A stretch of DNA of 48,621 nucleotides, taken from the IMG/VR virus record IMGVR_UViG_3300014838_001990, positions 1 through 48,621 of that record; one strand, given 5' to 3'. Position 1 is the stretch's first letter. The number at the start of each line of letters is the position of its first letter. Both the position numbers and the translations under genes were made by a program. Shown here piece by piece: positions 16,363-25,788 of this stretch. Source of the stretch: a virus. Under the pieces are notes generated by a model that was not told where the DNA came from, did no database searches, and saw only the letters and a program-made list of their open reading frames with translations.

Positions 16363-18862
16363 TTTTCAAAAAGACGTGCTCCATGCCTTGCGGGATAAGT
16401 TGATTACCGCACGTACATATGCCTCCAGCGATAACCCTCAGGCAATAGCGTTTTCCGCACCTACAGGAAGCGGCAAGACGATTGTGATGACCTCGCTTTT
16501 AGAGGCCATATTAGTTGCTCCTGACGACCAACTTGCATGGCCTAGCACTTGGACACCACAACCAGATGCCGTCATCCTTTGGGTGTCAGATATGCCGGAG
16601 CTAAATGAACAGACACGCATGAAGATTGAAAGCAAGTCGGATTCGATTAAATCGAGGTGGCAGCTCGTTTCGATTGATTCTACGTTTGACGCCGAACGAC
16701 TTGAAGGTGGGCGAATCTACTTCATCAACACCCAGAAGCTCGGAACCGACAAGCTCCTAACCAAAGTTGGTGATGGACGTGACTACTCCATCTGGACCAC
16801 TCTCACGAATACAGCACAGATGGCGCTCAACCGTTTCTACGTAGTCATCGATGAGGCACATCGGGGCATGACCGGAGCAAGAGCCGCCAGGGAAGCGCAA
16901 ACGATTATGCAGCGCTTTCTTTTGGGCGCTCCAGAAGTGGGGCTGGTGAAAATGCCTCTTGTCATTGGTTTATCAGCTACGCCGAAACGTTTCATGGATT
17001 TGCTTGAACAAGCGCCTCATACCGTCCATAAAGTCACTATTCCTGTGGAAGACGTGCGGCTCTCAGGTCTGCTAAAAGATCGTATTCTGATTCATCATCC
17101 TAAGTCTATATCGTTGGCGGAAATGGCACTGCTGGAAGAGGCTGCGAGACGATGGGATGAATTGCGAGAGGAATGGACTAAATACTGCTCGTTGGAGCAC
17201 GAATCTTTAGTATCTCCGATTCTCGTCATACAGGTTGAGAACAAAACAGATGATCAGTTATCGAAAACGCACCTGAGTGATGCACTGGACGTTATTGAAT
17301 CCGCTATTGGCCGCCGACTTGACGACTGTGAGGTCGCCCACGCTATGCACGACGTGAGTGACATGATAATTGGCGGTAGGAGGATTCGCCGTGTCGAAGC
17401 GTCTCGAATTGATGAAGACAGCGATATAGGAATCGTGTTCTTTAAAACTAGCTTATCTACGGGATGGGACTGTCCCCGAGCTGAAGTGATGATGTCCTTC
17501 AGACGGGCAGAAGATCACACGTACATTGCGCAACTGCTTGGCCGAATGGTTAGAACCCCGCTAGCTCGTCGTATCGAGCGTAATGCTGCTCTGAACGATG
17601 TCCACTTGTTCCTTCCTCATTTTGACGCTGGCGCTGTGCAAAGGGTGATTGCAGATTTACAGAACGTGGAAGACGTGCCGCCGTCCGAAATTGGTTCGAG
17701 TCATGAGCTTGTGGTGCTCAAGCGACGAGAGGACTGCGATGAAGTGTTTGCTGCAATGGAATCACTGATCACCTATCGTGTAAATGCAACCCGTGTACAA
17801 AGCCCGCTTCGCCGTTATATGGCCATTGCTAGAGGGCTGACGTTGGACGGTGTGGACCTTGAAGTGTGGGAGCAAGCTAAAGATAAAATCACTGGGTGGA
17901 TGGAGACGCAACTGAGTGGACTTAAAGAGGCGGGAAGATTCACCGAAGCTGCAAAGGAGATCGCCCAGGTTGGACTTACGACCGTAGCTGTCTCACAGGG
18001 ATCGAGCGTAACAGAGGCATTGGAGAACTATTACATCCATGCATCCGATGCAGATATAGAACGTCTCTTCGAAGAGAGCGGGCGCATTCTCAGTCACGGG
18101 CTACACATGAGCTACTGGCAAAAACACGGCAACCGAGACTCGTTCGAAGTCAAAATTGAAGTGATTGTTCTAGCCAAGAATCATGAGGCCATGGTGGCCC
18201 TCGAAGGAAATGGAGAAACTGAATTCGATCTCCTTTACGACCTACATAAAAAGGAGATTGGAAGACTGCGAGAGCAACGGCGTTCGTATTACGAGAAACT
18301 TAGGCTGGCTACTGCCAAACCCTCTGAAGTACCTCTTCATCTGCCAGAAAGCATCGATTTCCGTAGAAATATGACGGACCCGCTATGGACGAAGCACCTG
18401 TACGTGGAAGAAGGTGAGACATTCCGTGCAGAACTTGGTTCCTGGGAAGCCGGAGTTCTGGAAGAGGAGCTAGCAAATCCGAAGGTCGTTGCGTGGCTAC
18501 GAAACGTTGATCGGAAGCCATGGTCGCTAGAGATTCCTTATGCGACTGGCGGCGAGATTAGACCTATGTTTCCCGACTTCGTTATCGTTCGGCAGTCGAA
18601 TAAAGAGTTTGTTTGCGATATCTTGGAACCGCATGATTCTAGCCTTGCGGACAACTACGAAAAGGCGGTCGGTCTCTGCCAGTTTGCCGAAAAGCATGGA
18701 CATCTCTTTGGCCGAATTCAGTTGATACGGAAAGCCAAAAGTCCCTCGGGCGAGGATCACTTCTACCGTCTGGACATCAACAGATCTCCCATTCGGAAAA
18801 AGGTGGCTTTGATTTTAAGCAACGCTCAACTTGATGCGATCTTTGCTACGGACGCTACCTGA
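16343..18862 (+). CDS. res: Type III-like restriction subunit (Res), DEAH helicase-nuclease
   Basis: 839 aa. An SF2 helicase core has Walker A APTGSGKT at 39-46, DEAH at 170-173 (VVIDEAHRG) and motif III GLSATP. The second RecA-like lobe carries TSLSTGWDCPRAEV and the motif VI-like QLLGRMVR. The C-terminal part has a PD-(D/E)xK-like core, with PDF at 744-746 (MFPDFVIV) and DILEPH from D759. The usual Lys of the ExK motif is replaced in this reading (EPH). GAGGGG precedes the ATG at 16343 and the start overlaps Mod by 20 bp. Together with Mod it should cut unmodified foreign DNA after ATP-driven diffusion or translocation. Cleavage competence is inferred. Confidence 0.85.
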   Translation: MKLPLFDFQKDVLHALRDKLITARTYASSDNPQAIAFSAPTGSGKTIVMTSLLEAILVAPDDQLAWPSTWTPQPDAVILWVSDMPELNEQTRMKIESKSDSIKSRWQLVSIDSTFDAERLEGGRIYFINTQKLGTDKLLTKVGDGRDYSIWTTLTNTAQMALNRFYVVIDEAHRGMTGARAAREAQTIMQRFLLGAPEVGLVKMPLVIGLSATPKRFMDLLEQAPHTVHKVTIPVEDVRLSGLLKDRILIHHPKSISLAEMALLEEAARRWDELREEWTKYCSLEHESLVSPILVIQVENKTDDQLSKTHLSDALDVIESAIGRRLDDCEVAHAMHDVSDMIIGGRRIRRVEASRIDEDSDIGIVFFKTSLSTGWDCPRAEVMMSFRRAEDHTYIAQLLGRMVRTPLARRIERNAALNDVHLFLPHFDAGAVQRVIADLQNVEDVPPSEIGSSHELVVLKRREDCDEVFAAMESLITYRVNATRVQSPLRRYMAIARGLTLDGVDLEVWEQAKDKITGWMETQLSGLKEAGRFTEAAKEIAQVGLTTVAVSQGSSVTEALENYYIHASDADIERLFEESGRILSHGLHMSYWQKHGNRDSFEVKIEVIVLAKNHEAMVALEGNGETEFDLLYDLHKKEIGRLREQRRSYYEKLRLATAKPSEVPLHLPESIDFRRNMTDPLWTKHLYVEEGETFRAELGSWEAGVLEEELANPKVVAWLRNVDRKPWSLEIPYATGGEIRPMFPDFVIVRQSNKEFVCDILEPHDSSLADNYEKAVGLCQFAEKHGHLFGRIQLIRKAKSPSGEDHFYRLDINRSPIRKKVALILSNAQLDAIFATDAT

Positions 18863-19056
18863 TTGTGGCACTCTGATCGGCTTGGGAGTTCTGCGAATGC
18901 TCGTTCGAGAACCAGCAACACCGAGCAAGTGGACTGAAGCTGGTCGTCGCCGCAACTATAGTGGCTCCGAATAAGGGGCGTGACCGCATCAACGCCGCTG
19001 CAATCTTTGCGTTTCATCTCCGCCCTGACTCAGCCAACTATGATAAGCAAGGGTTG

Positions 19057-22000
19057 CTATTCTTCGGTCGGCGTCTCCGCCCCAAACTTCGCCAGCCGAC
19101 TATCCATCCTCTGCCGCTCCAAAGTGGTCTGCTTCATGCGCTCGGTCTTTTGGTATGCCGCAACCTTCCGCAGTAGGACGGGCTTGAGCTGCTCCTTCTC
19201 CTGGTCGGTCGCCATATCGTAAACATTAAGAGCATTCGACAATGGCAGGTTCTTGGTGACGGAACCCAACCTGCTTGCCTTGGAATCCTTGGCAATCTTC
19301 GCAACATCGGCTGGAGCCAAAATACCTCCTGCCGCCAAGCTCCTAGCATCATTCAATGCCGATGCATCCCCGCTCCTCAGCCTGTCCTCAAGCTCATAGA
19401 TTTTGTGGTGACGCTCCAAAGTATCCGCTGGCTGCTCTGCGCTTCCTGCTCTGCCACTAGAGAGCTTATACGCTAATGATTCAGCCGGAGTGTAGTTGGG
19501 CTTGGTCGTAGCTCCCATCGCTGACAAGGCAGAATCCGACAAACTTTCATTCGGTCGGGTCTGCCCCGTAACTTTGTCCAGAATCCCTTGAGCCGGAATC
19601 GGCGTCATGTTCTTGAACAAATCAACGAGTTGTTCGCCCATGTTCCGCTCATGCCCTTGCTTATCACGCCCTGTGCCAAGTTCAACCCCAGTACGGGAGA
19701 AGACGGGGTTCAATCTGTTGAAAGCGAAGTCTCGGGGGTTGGTGGCTGCGTGCCAGAGGTCGCTAGGCATGGTGCGGACGCTGTAAACTTTCTTTCCATC
19801 CTTACTGACTACGCCGAAAGGTTCCTCCATGTGGGAGTTCCCATTCACGGCATAGTTGAGCGCCCTTGCCGCCGTAAAGTTGTAGAGGGCAATGCGGGCT
19901 AAATCCGCCCCGCCTATCTTCGGAAACTTGGCTGCGAATCCCATATCCCTGGCTTGCGATTCCAGCCAATCGGGGGCTAACAGCGTGAGCCGGAGAATGT
20001 CCTGTGCGGTCTTGCTCCTGCCCATGCTCAAATAATTCAATCCGCCGAATCGAGCATTACTCATCTGCCCAGCCACCTTGTAGCGGGTCATCATGTCCAT
20101 GTCGGGATTGGTTTCTTTCAGGCGGTCGGCAAACTTCAAAGCCGAGGTCAATTTTAATCGGTCGATAAAGCCGCCTGATCCAAACAAATTCTGATTCAGT
20201 TTGTTGACCAGTACGCCTACGCCGGGGATTTTCGCCAAAGCCCCAGAGCCTTCTACGCCCTCGGTAAATGCATTGGCTCCCTGCTCAATTCCCGGCTGCA
20301 ATCCTCCAGCTTCAATCAATCGGACATGGGCAGGATTGTTCATATCCCAATCTTCAAGGTTGAACGGATTCACGCCGGACTCGATTCCTCGCAAGCCTTC
20401 CTGAATCCAGTGGAAGCCGGAGCCTCCCAGCAAAGTATGCTTGGCGAAGCTGCTCAACTCCAGCGCCTTGCCGACGCCGGGGATCGCCCGTAACGCAGAC
20501 GGCTCCGGTTTCAAAATCGCCTTGGCTTGGTCGATGACATCGGGATGAAATGCAACCGGAGCCTTCACTAAAACGCCGTCGCCAGCATAGGAGTATTTAT
20601 TGGTGTGCGGGCTCTGCACCTGCTCATAGCCATCGGTGCTGTATCGGTATTTGCCGTCGCCCATATCGACCACTTTTCCGCTATTGATCATGTCCTGTAG
20701 GTCGGCTCGGTTCGCCCATCCCGCTTTCGCCTGTGCTATCTCAGCCTTCGTCAAAGGGTGGTCGGGAATCGCCATACTGTTTGCAATGACCGTGCCTGAA
20801 TTTTCAAGGGTCTGTCCTGTTCCGCTTGGCACGGCAAAAGGTCTGCCATCCTCGGCTTTCATCCGCATGGCGTTGTTCACAAATTCACTGCGGGCAATTT
20901 CTTTTCCGATGGCACGGTGATAATCGGCGGCGGTATCCGCCGCATCGAACGCATACCTGCTGCCATTCATGGCGGGCTCTTTGCCAGCCAAGATTCCATC
21001 AACCGTGGTCTCGAAGATTCTGCGCTTTGTATGATCCGGCTGGCTGCTCTCGCCCAATGCAACCTTGGCGTCGTCAACAGGCGAATCCTCTTCGCCCTGC
21101 CACCTTGCCCTGGCAACATAATTTGTCTTCTTGCTCTCGGTGCTCAAGAGGTCGTGAGAAACGGCTTCCTCGAAGTCGGGGTCATACAACTCCCGCAGCT
21201 TGGTAGCCTGCCCAGCCTCATCATCTGTGAGGCTCTGAGCCTTCTTGAGCACATCAAGCACTTGAGTTTTTAGACCGGGCTTTACTGTGTCGCTGGCTTC
21301 TATCTTCTGCTGCCAATCGGCAAGTGTGCTTTGGTCGCCTCCAGCCTCGGCGTAAAGTTGGATAGCGCCCCGTGTGGACACATCGGGCACGGCTTTTTTG
21401 AATTCTTGATTGAAGGTGCGGGCTTGAACGTCATCCTCTTTCGTCATCCGCTGATAAGTTCCAACCAGCTTGTCTGCTGTACCATGCTGGAGTTCTTCAT
21501 CGGTCGGTAGCCAGCCAAACTCCTTCGCAGTATGGGCAGCGCCCAAACCTGCCAGCCCTCCGGTGAGCAGCATATTGGTGCCGATTTCCAGCGCCTTCTG
21601 TGTATCGCCACTCTCTACCGCCTGGACAAAGTGAGGAGACTGGTCGGCAACCCCCTTGAGCATTACAGCGGTAAAACCTGCACTGGCTAGTTTGCCAACC
21701 GTCTTGGCAGCGTTCAATACTTCCGGTGCCGCCATCTTAGCGAGGTCTAATCCGATGCTCTCAAGTATCGGGGCGGTGCCCAGAGTTGCGAGCGCCAGCC
21801 CCACATTCAAGGGACTCGTGAAGCCTGAAGCGAAATCCTCCACGCCAGCCTCTACGCCAGTAGCTCCTTGGCGTTTCAAGTCCACGGTCGGTGTATTCAG
21901 AAAATCCCAAGCTCGGGAATACCACGGCTGGTCTGCGTTGCTGGTGGGTGCTGGAGCTGGTGCGGCGGTTGCACTTCCGCCAAATGCGGCGAACGGGTCA

Positions 22001-22200
22001 GTAGTAGATATGGGCTGAGTATGTGCCTGTCCGCCAAAAGCAGAAAATGGATCAGTTGTCGCTGGTAAAGCTGCGGGAGACGAATCCGCCTTCCCCCCGA
22101 ACGCTGCGAACGGGTCGCTTCCTGCTATCGGTTGCGAAGCAACCGGGGCAGGATTGGGTGAATCTGCCTGTCCTCCGAACGCTGCGAATGGGTCTGCCAT
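19057..22200 (-). CDS. Large internal virion / DNA-ejection-like protein with DPFxxFGG repeats
   Basis: 1047 aa with a strong AGGAGGT ribosome site before the ATG at 22200. The first 80 residues carry four DPF[AS]AFGG motifs (residues 3, 29, 50 and 68) separated by Pro/Ala/Ser/Thr linkers. A hydrophobic, possibly membrane-active segment lies at about 130-180, followed by long helical, Ala/Lys/Glu-rich stretches. There is no enzyme motif that I can recognise (no lysozyme or peptidase signature). Its size, its position at the end of the late operon and its neighbours match the large ejected internal proteins of podovirus-type phages. That function is inferred from context, not from homology I can name. 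Confidence 0.6.
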   Translation of the reverse strand: MADPFAAFGGQADSPNPAPVASQPIAGSDPFAAFGGKADSSPAALPATTDPFSAFGGQAHTQPISTTDPFAAFGGSATAAPAPAPTSNADQPWYSRAWDFLNTPTVDLKRQGATGVEAGVEDFASGFTSPLNVGLALATLGTAPILESIGLDLAKMAAPEVLNAAKTVGKLASAGFTAVMLKGVADQSPHFVQAVESGDTQKALEIGTNMLLTGGLAGLGAAHTAKEFGWLPTDEELQHGTADKLVGTYQRMTKEDDVQARTFNQEFKKAVPDVSTRGAIQLYAEAGGDQSTLADWQQKIEASDTVKPGLKTQVLDVLKKAQSLTDDEAGQATKLRELYDPDFEEAVSHDLLSTESKKTNYVARARWQGEEDSPVDDAKVALGESSQPDHTKRRIFETTVDGILAGKEPAMNGSRYAFDAADTAADYHRAIGKEIARSEFVNNAMRMKAEDGRPFAVPSGTGQTLENSGTVIANSMAIPDHPLTKAEIAQAKAGWANRADLQDMINSGKVVDMGDGKYRYSTDGYEQVQSPHTNKYSYAGDGVLVKAPVAFHPDVIDQAKAILKPEPSALRAIPGVGKALELSSFAKHTLLGGSGFHWIQEGLRGIESGVNPFNLEDWDMNNPAHVRLIEAGGLQPGIEQGANAFTEGVEGSGALAKIPGVGVLVNKLNQNLFGSGGFIDRLKLTSALKFADRLKETNPDMDMMTRYKVAGQMSNARFGGLNYLSMGRSKTAQDILRLTLLAPDWLESQARDMGFAAKFPKIGGADLARIALYNFTAARALNYAVNGNSHMEEPFGVVSKDGKKVYSVRTMPSDLWHAATNPRDFAFNRLNPVFSRTGVELGTGRDKQGHERNMGEQLVDLFKNMTPIPAQGILDKVTGQTRPNESLSDSALSAMGATTKPNYTPAESLAYKLSSGRAGSAEQPADTLERHHKIYELEDRLRSGDASALNDARSLAAGGILAPADVAKIAKDSKASRLGSVTKNLPLSNALNVYDMATDQEKEQLKPVLLRKVAAYQKTERMKQTTLERQRMDSRLAKFGAETPTEE

Positions 22201-22218
22201 GCATTACCTCCTAAGGGC

Positions 22219-23652
22219 TTATTTGTTGTCGAAAGGACGGTTGCTGTAGCTGATGTTGTCGCTGCCTGTAGTCTGGACAGGCTGACTCTGCTGAGCAGGA
22301 GCGGCTCCAGCATCAAGCCGACTGGCTCCCGGATTCGCCTTCAAGAACGCTTCAATATTCGCAGCGGGTATGCTGCCAGTCTGCCCATTCGCCAAGCGAA
22401 CGGAGATACCTGCGGCTGCGGAGGGCGCATTGGTGAACAATCTCTGCTGCTTGGTTACGGTCTTCTTACCTGTTGGATCATTTGGATCAGCCTCAGTTAC
22501 GGTCTCTCCGTTCTTCGCAATACTCATGCTCTCAGCGGCGGACAACAATCCGAATGACTTTGCATACTTCTGCTGCATGATCGTCTTGGCTTTGTCCACA
22601 TCGTTTCCAGCCTCGGTCAATGCCGAGCCCCAATCCTGAGTAACCTGCTTCTGCTGCTTCTTGTCCTTCAACTCGTCGGCAATAGCGCCCACTCTGGCAT
22701 TGGCTTCGGCTGCTTGAGCCTTGGCTTCGGTCGTGCGGGCGTTTGCGTCCGCAATATCTGCCGCTGTTTTCTCCAGTGTGACACGCTGGGTGGCATATCG
22801 ATTGGCTACGTCAAGCTGGGCTCCCATGGTGGCTTTGCCAGCGGGAACCGTAGCTAATACCTTGTCTACGATCTTCCCGTTTTCGAGAGTCGGAACCGTG
22901 ACTTGGAAATCTTTATCATTGGGCTGCTTATAAGGGTCTTGGGTCATGGTGTAATACGTACCCTTGCCGCCGCCCGCAGACAAAAACAAACCTTTATGCT
23001 GCTTGATGTCGTCCCACATGGCGGGAGTGACTTGGTTATAGTCGGTGATATCCTGCCCATTCGTGAGCCCTAAATCATTCGCCAATTTAGTTTGCTGCAA
23101 TTTGATCGTGGCGATTTCATTGGGCAGAGTGGCTGAACGAACCATGTTATCGTTGTTCGCAGTCGCAATCTTCAGCCCATTCAAAGTGTGTTCGTCCATC
23201 GCAGTCTGGTGCGTGTCTTGAGTTTTTTGAGCGGTCTGCTGCATCTGGAACTGTTGTGCGGCTTGCTGGCGGGCTCTATCGTCCTGGGACTGTTTAGCTT
23301 CCTCAGCTCCTTGAAATCCGAGCCCGATGCCTCCACCGATGCCCAATCCCTTAGCATGACTACCAGCAGCCATGCCTTGGAGGGCTCCGACGAGCAAATT
23401 TTTGAAGAGTTGCCCCGGCGATGCTTGCCCCTGCTGCGCTGTCTCCTGCCCTGTGCTGGGATCGACGCTGTAAGAAGGCTGCGGTTGCCCGCCAAGCCCC
23501 ACTAAGACGTGTCCCACATGGGAAAGGAATCCGCCGCCATCGCTTTGAGATGGGTCTGCTGGCGGGTTGTAAGCTTGAGCAGAGGTAGTAGTTCCCCCGG
23601 TGCTCTGGGGTGGTTGATCCTGCGGTAATGGAGTTGGTGTTGGTGTGTCCAT
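22219..23652 (-). CDS. Putative internal virion protein, 477 aa
   Basis: Starts at ATG 23652 after AAGGA. The first 65 residues are Pro/Gln/Thr rich and disordered. A Gly-rich hydrophobic stretch follows (LVGALQGMAAGSH then LGIGGGIGLGFQG, about 85-115). Next come long Gln/Ala-rich heptad-like helices (about 120-175 and 280-330), which suggest coiled coils. I recognise no family by motif. Set between two other low-complexity proteins at the end of the late operon, it is a good candidate for an ejection protein that forms a conduit through the cell envelope. Confidence 0.55.
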   Translation of the reverse strand: MDTPTPTPLPQDQPPQSTGGTTTSAQAYNPPADPSQSDGGGFLSHVGHVLVGLGGQPQPSYSVDPSTGQETAQQGQASPGQLFKNLLVGALQGMAAGSHAKGLGIGGGIGLGFQGAEEAKQSQDDRARQQAAQQFQMQQTAQKTQDTHQTAMDEHTLNGLKIATANNDNMVRSATLPNEIATIKLQQTKLANDLGLTNGQDITDYNQVTPAMWDDIKQHKGLFLSAGGGKGTYYTMTQDPYKQPNDKDFQVTVPTLENGKIVDKVLATVPAGKATMGAQLDVANRYATQRVTLEKTAADIADANARTTEAKAQAAEANARVGAIADELKDKKQQKQVTQDWGSALTEAGNDVDKAKTIMQQKYAKSFGLLSAAESMSIAKNGETVTEADPNDPTGKKTVTKQQRLFTNAPSAAAGISVRLANGQTGSIPAANIEAFLKANPGASRLDAGAAPAQQSQPVQTTGSDNISYSNRPFDNK

Positions 23653-23664
23653 AATTATTTTTCC

Positions 23665-24279
23665 TTACTTGTTCAAAGCCCCGCCCTTGCTCAAAGCCCC
23701 GCCAAGTGCCGATCCGACTCCGCCAAGGGCTCCTCCGAGTGCGCCTTCCCAGCCCTGATCGGCTTGGATTTCAGTCCCAATTGCGCTAGTTGCATCTTGT
23801 CCTCCTTGGTTGGCACTGCCAGCAAAGGCATTTGCGTTGGGCATAACCCCGGCATAGCCGCTGAGAGCACTCCAATAGTTCTGCTGTCCTTGTTGGTATC
23901 CGGCAGCGGTAATCTGATTTTGGGCTCCTGCTTCCTGCGAGGCTCCCGCCGATGCCAATGATCCCTGCACCTGGGTCGCAGCGCCGGATGGAACGTAGGT
24001 GTTTCCGCCTCCGGCTGTCGCCATCTTCTCGCCTACTGCTTTGGCGGCATTCCCGTACTGCTGTGCGGTGTTTTCAGTGGCTCCGCTTCTCAAAGCGGCA
24101 GTCTCACCTCCGCTGAATCCAAACTGTCCCGGCCCTGCTTGAATTATTGGTTTCAACTGCCCTTGCATGAAGTTGAGCGAACTGGTGTAGTTGCTGAACA
24201 TGCTGGCGTAATTCGAGGTGAGCGTGTTGTAAAACGAAGTCTGGGCGGCGGCATTGGCATCCGCCCCGCCCTTGTTCAT
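23665..24279 (-). CDS. Putative internal virion protein, small Ala/Gly-rich
   Basis: About 204 aa from ATG 24279 (MNKGGADANAAAQ), chosen because it lies 14 bp after the end of the preceding gene. An alternative ATG at 24312 would overlap that gene. The protein is rich in Ala, Gly, Gln and Ser, with a helical N-terminus and a C-terminus of GALGG-type glycine repeats that may insert in membranes. No cysteines and no enzyme motif are seen. Its size and composition resemble the small member of podoviral ejection protein sets. The function is inferred from its place before two other such proteins. Confidence 0.55.
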   Translation of the reverse strand: MNKGGADANAAAQTSFYNTLTSNYASMFSNYTSSLNFMQGQLKPIIQAGPGQFGFSGGETAALRSGATENTAQQYGNAAKAVGEKMATAGGGNTYVPSGAATQVQGSLASAGASQEAGAQNQITAAGYQQGQQNYWSALSGYAGVMPNANAFAGSANQGGQDATSAIGTEIQADQGWEGALGGALGGVGSALGGALSKGGALNK

Positions 24280-24292
24280 AAAAATTACTGTG

Positions 24293-24766
24293 TTAGACCA
24301 CTTTATTGACATCTACTTTCTTCCTCGGGCTAAACTGCCTTGGCTTCAGCCTCAAAATCTTCGTTTCCAATTCCTCAAATCCATGAGCCTTTGCAAACCG
24401 AATGGTGGCTGGATCAGTGGAGAGGAAATGGATTTCCCCAATGCCATGTTTGGCAGCTCTATCTATGATTTCCATAACGCATTTTCTTAATGCCAATGCT
24501 CGTTTGTGGGGTGGTAAAGATGGCTTGGGAGCAAGGCTGTCCAGCATTATCGTGAGGGTGATAGGGAGAAACATCACGGGTTCGGAACCGGAGGGAGTGT
24601 CAAAGTTTTTGACACTCGTTTTGATGTCATCGACCGCAAGCACTCTGGTCGTGGCGTAGCCCAACACTTCCGGGTCAAACTCGTTCTTCGCTTGATTCGC
24701 CCTTATGTATTCCGTGAACGCCGGAATATCCTCTTGTGTGGCAGCCCGAACCTTAAGTGTTGTCAT
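24293..24766 (-). CDS. GNAT-like N-acetyltransferase fold protein in tail module
   Basis: 157 aa. It begins with a GNAT-like strand-helix start (LKVRAATQEDIPAFTEYIR), has a central strand with MFLPITLTIMLDSLAP and ends with an FAKAHGFEELETKILRL segment typical of the last GNAT helix and strand (AxxxGF). The acetyl-CoA pyrophosphate-binding Q/RxxGxG/A loop is not clearly present, so it may be non-catalytic or divergent. Similar GNAT-like genes occur among structural genes of other tailed phages, where their role is unclear. The start lies 2 bp after the stop of the fibre-like gene. Confidence 0.65.
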   Translation of the reverse strand: MTTLKVRAATQEDIPAFTEYIRANQAKNEFDPEVLGYATTRVLAVDDIKTSVKNFDTPSGSEPVMFLPITLTIMLDSLAPKPSLPPHKRALALRKCVMEIIDRAAKHGIGEIHFLSTDPATIRFAKAHGFEELETKILRLKPRQFSPRKKVDVNKVV

Positions 24767-24768
24767 GT

Positions 24769-25782
24769 TTATTTCGCCAAGAATGCTGTGCCCGATTCAG
24801 GCGCAGTGAAATGTAATGTAACTACATTATTTGAAGTGAAATTAGCTTCTACCAATACCTGGGTATCGGTACTATCCATCACTGTCATGTTCAGAGGAAC
24901 ACTATTTAAGTCATGAACGATAACCCAAGTAGAGCTAGGGCTGGATTGAGTAAAGCGGTAGGAGTTACTACCCGCTGCCGCAGCCAATCCGGTATCCACA
25001 TATGCTGTAGTCGCTAAGTTGGAGGAATTATTCCCTTGCGTTTGGGTGGTAGCCGTGGTGCCATTCGGCAATGCAGGTGTCCCTGATAAGTTGGCGGCTG
25101 TGCCGCTGGTGTTGGCGGCGTTGTTGGGAATGTCCGAGCTTATCAACGGTGGAAGCTGGGCGTGGGGGAGTGTTCCCGTCGTGATGTCGCTTGCACTGAT
25201 AACTACGTTGCTCGAAAGAGCATGAGAATTTACCGTGGTGGTTTGGGGCACCTTGGAGTTGATCGCCGCTTGTACGTCCGTGATAGCGCCTATCTGAGTT
25301 ACCCCTGAAATCGAAACTGTTCCTGTGACCCCAAAAGCGCCAAAAACCTTATCCCATGTGAATGCATTGGAGCCGTAGAAGACCCCTTGCGAATTCACTT
25401 GGATATTTTTGTCTTGCCCTGCCGGACTAGTACCCGTGGGCGATGCGACCGGAAAAACTCCCGTGCTTTGCGGAGTCGCCGTGCTCGTTGTTTTTGCCGT
25501 GCTGTTACTTGCCGATGTGCTCTTGACTGGCGCTGGAGGCGTCAGGATCGGCAACGGCGAGAGTCGATTCTGTGGGATGCCGGGTTTTATAAACTGCCGC
25601 AAGCTATCGGCGGATACCGGAGTTAGCGCCGGAACGGAGCATCGCTGGAACATGTTTCCAGTTTCCGGTTGAGGGGCAGCGCCGAAGGCTTCGCCGGACA
25701 CAGGAGCGCTCGGCGCTGCCGTTGGCTCATCCACCGGGGAGAGTTGGGACTGGTCGGGTTGGAAATCTAATCTGTTTGCCAT
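24769..25782 (-). CDS. Tail fibre/appendage-like protein, 337 aa
   Basis: ATG 25782 follows GGAG. The N-terminal 130 residues are Pro/Ser/Thr rich and may anchor the protein. Residues about 140-200 (VFGAFGVTGTVSISGVTQIG) and about 200-265 carry fibre-type beta repeats, including NLSGTPALPNGT and LATTAYVD, which recur in the 623-aa fibre protein. A C-terminal beta-rich domain (about 275-337, WVIVHDLNSVPLNMTVMDS) resembles the end of the 689-aa fibre (ITHSLGTQDVVVQVWN). It is probably a receptor-binding or accessory fibre. The host ligand cannot be predicted. Confidence 0.65.
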   Translation of the reverse strand: MANRLDFQPDQSQLSPVDEPTAAPSAPVSGEAFGAAPQPETGNMFQRCSVPALTPVSADSLRQFIKPGIPQNRLSPLPILTPPAPVKSTSASNSTAKTTSTATPQSTGVFPVASPTGTSPAGQDKNIQVNSQGVFYGSNAFTWDKVFGAFGVTGTVSISGVTQIGAITDVQAAINSKVPQTTTVNSHALSSNVVISASDITTGTLPHAQLPPLISSDIPNNAANTSGTAANLSGTPALPNGTTATTQTQGNNSSNLATTAYVDTGLAAAAGSNSYRFTQSSPSSTWVIVHDLNSVPLNMTVMDSTDTQVLVEANFTSNNVVTLHFTAPESGTAFLAK

Positions 25783-25788
25783 ATTGCT

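Noticed and set aside
13813-18862. BREX or DISARM locus
   Set aside because: Only a DPPY-type methyltransferase and a helicase-nuclease are present, with no PglZ, BrxC, DrmA or PLD protein nearby.
24293-24766. GNAT toxin of a TacAT-type toxin-antitoxin pair
   Set aside because: No RHH or other antitoxin is adjacent and the gene is locked in the structural operon.
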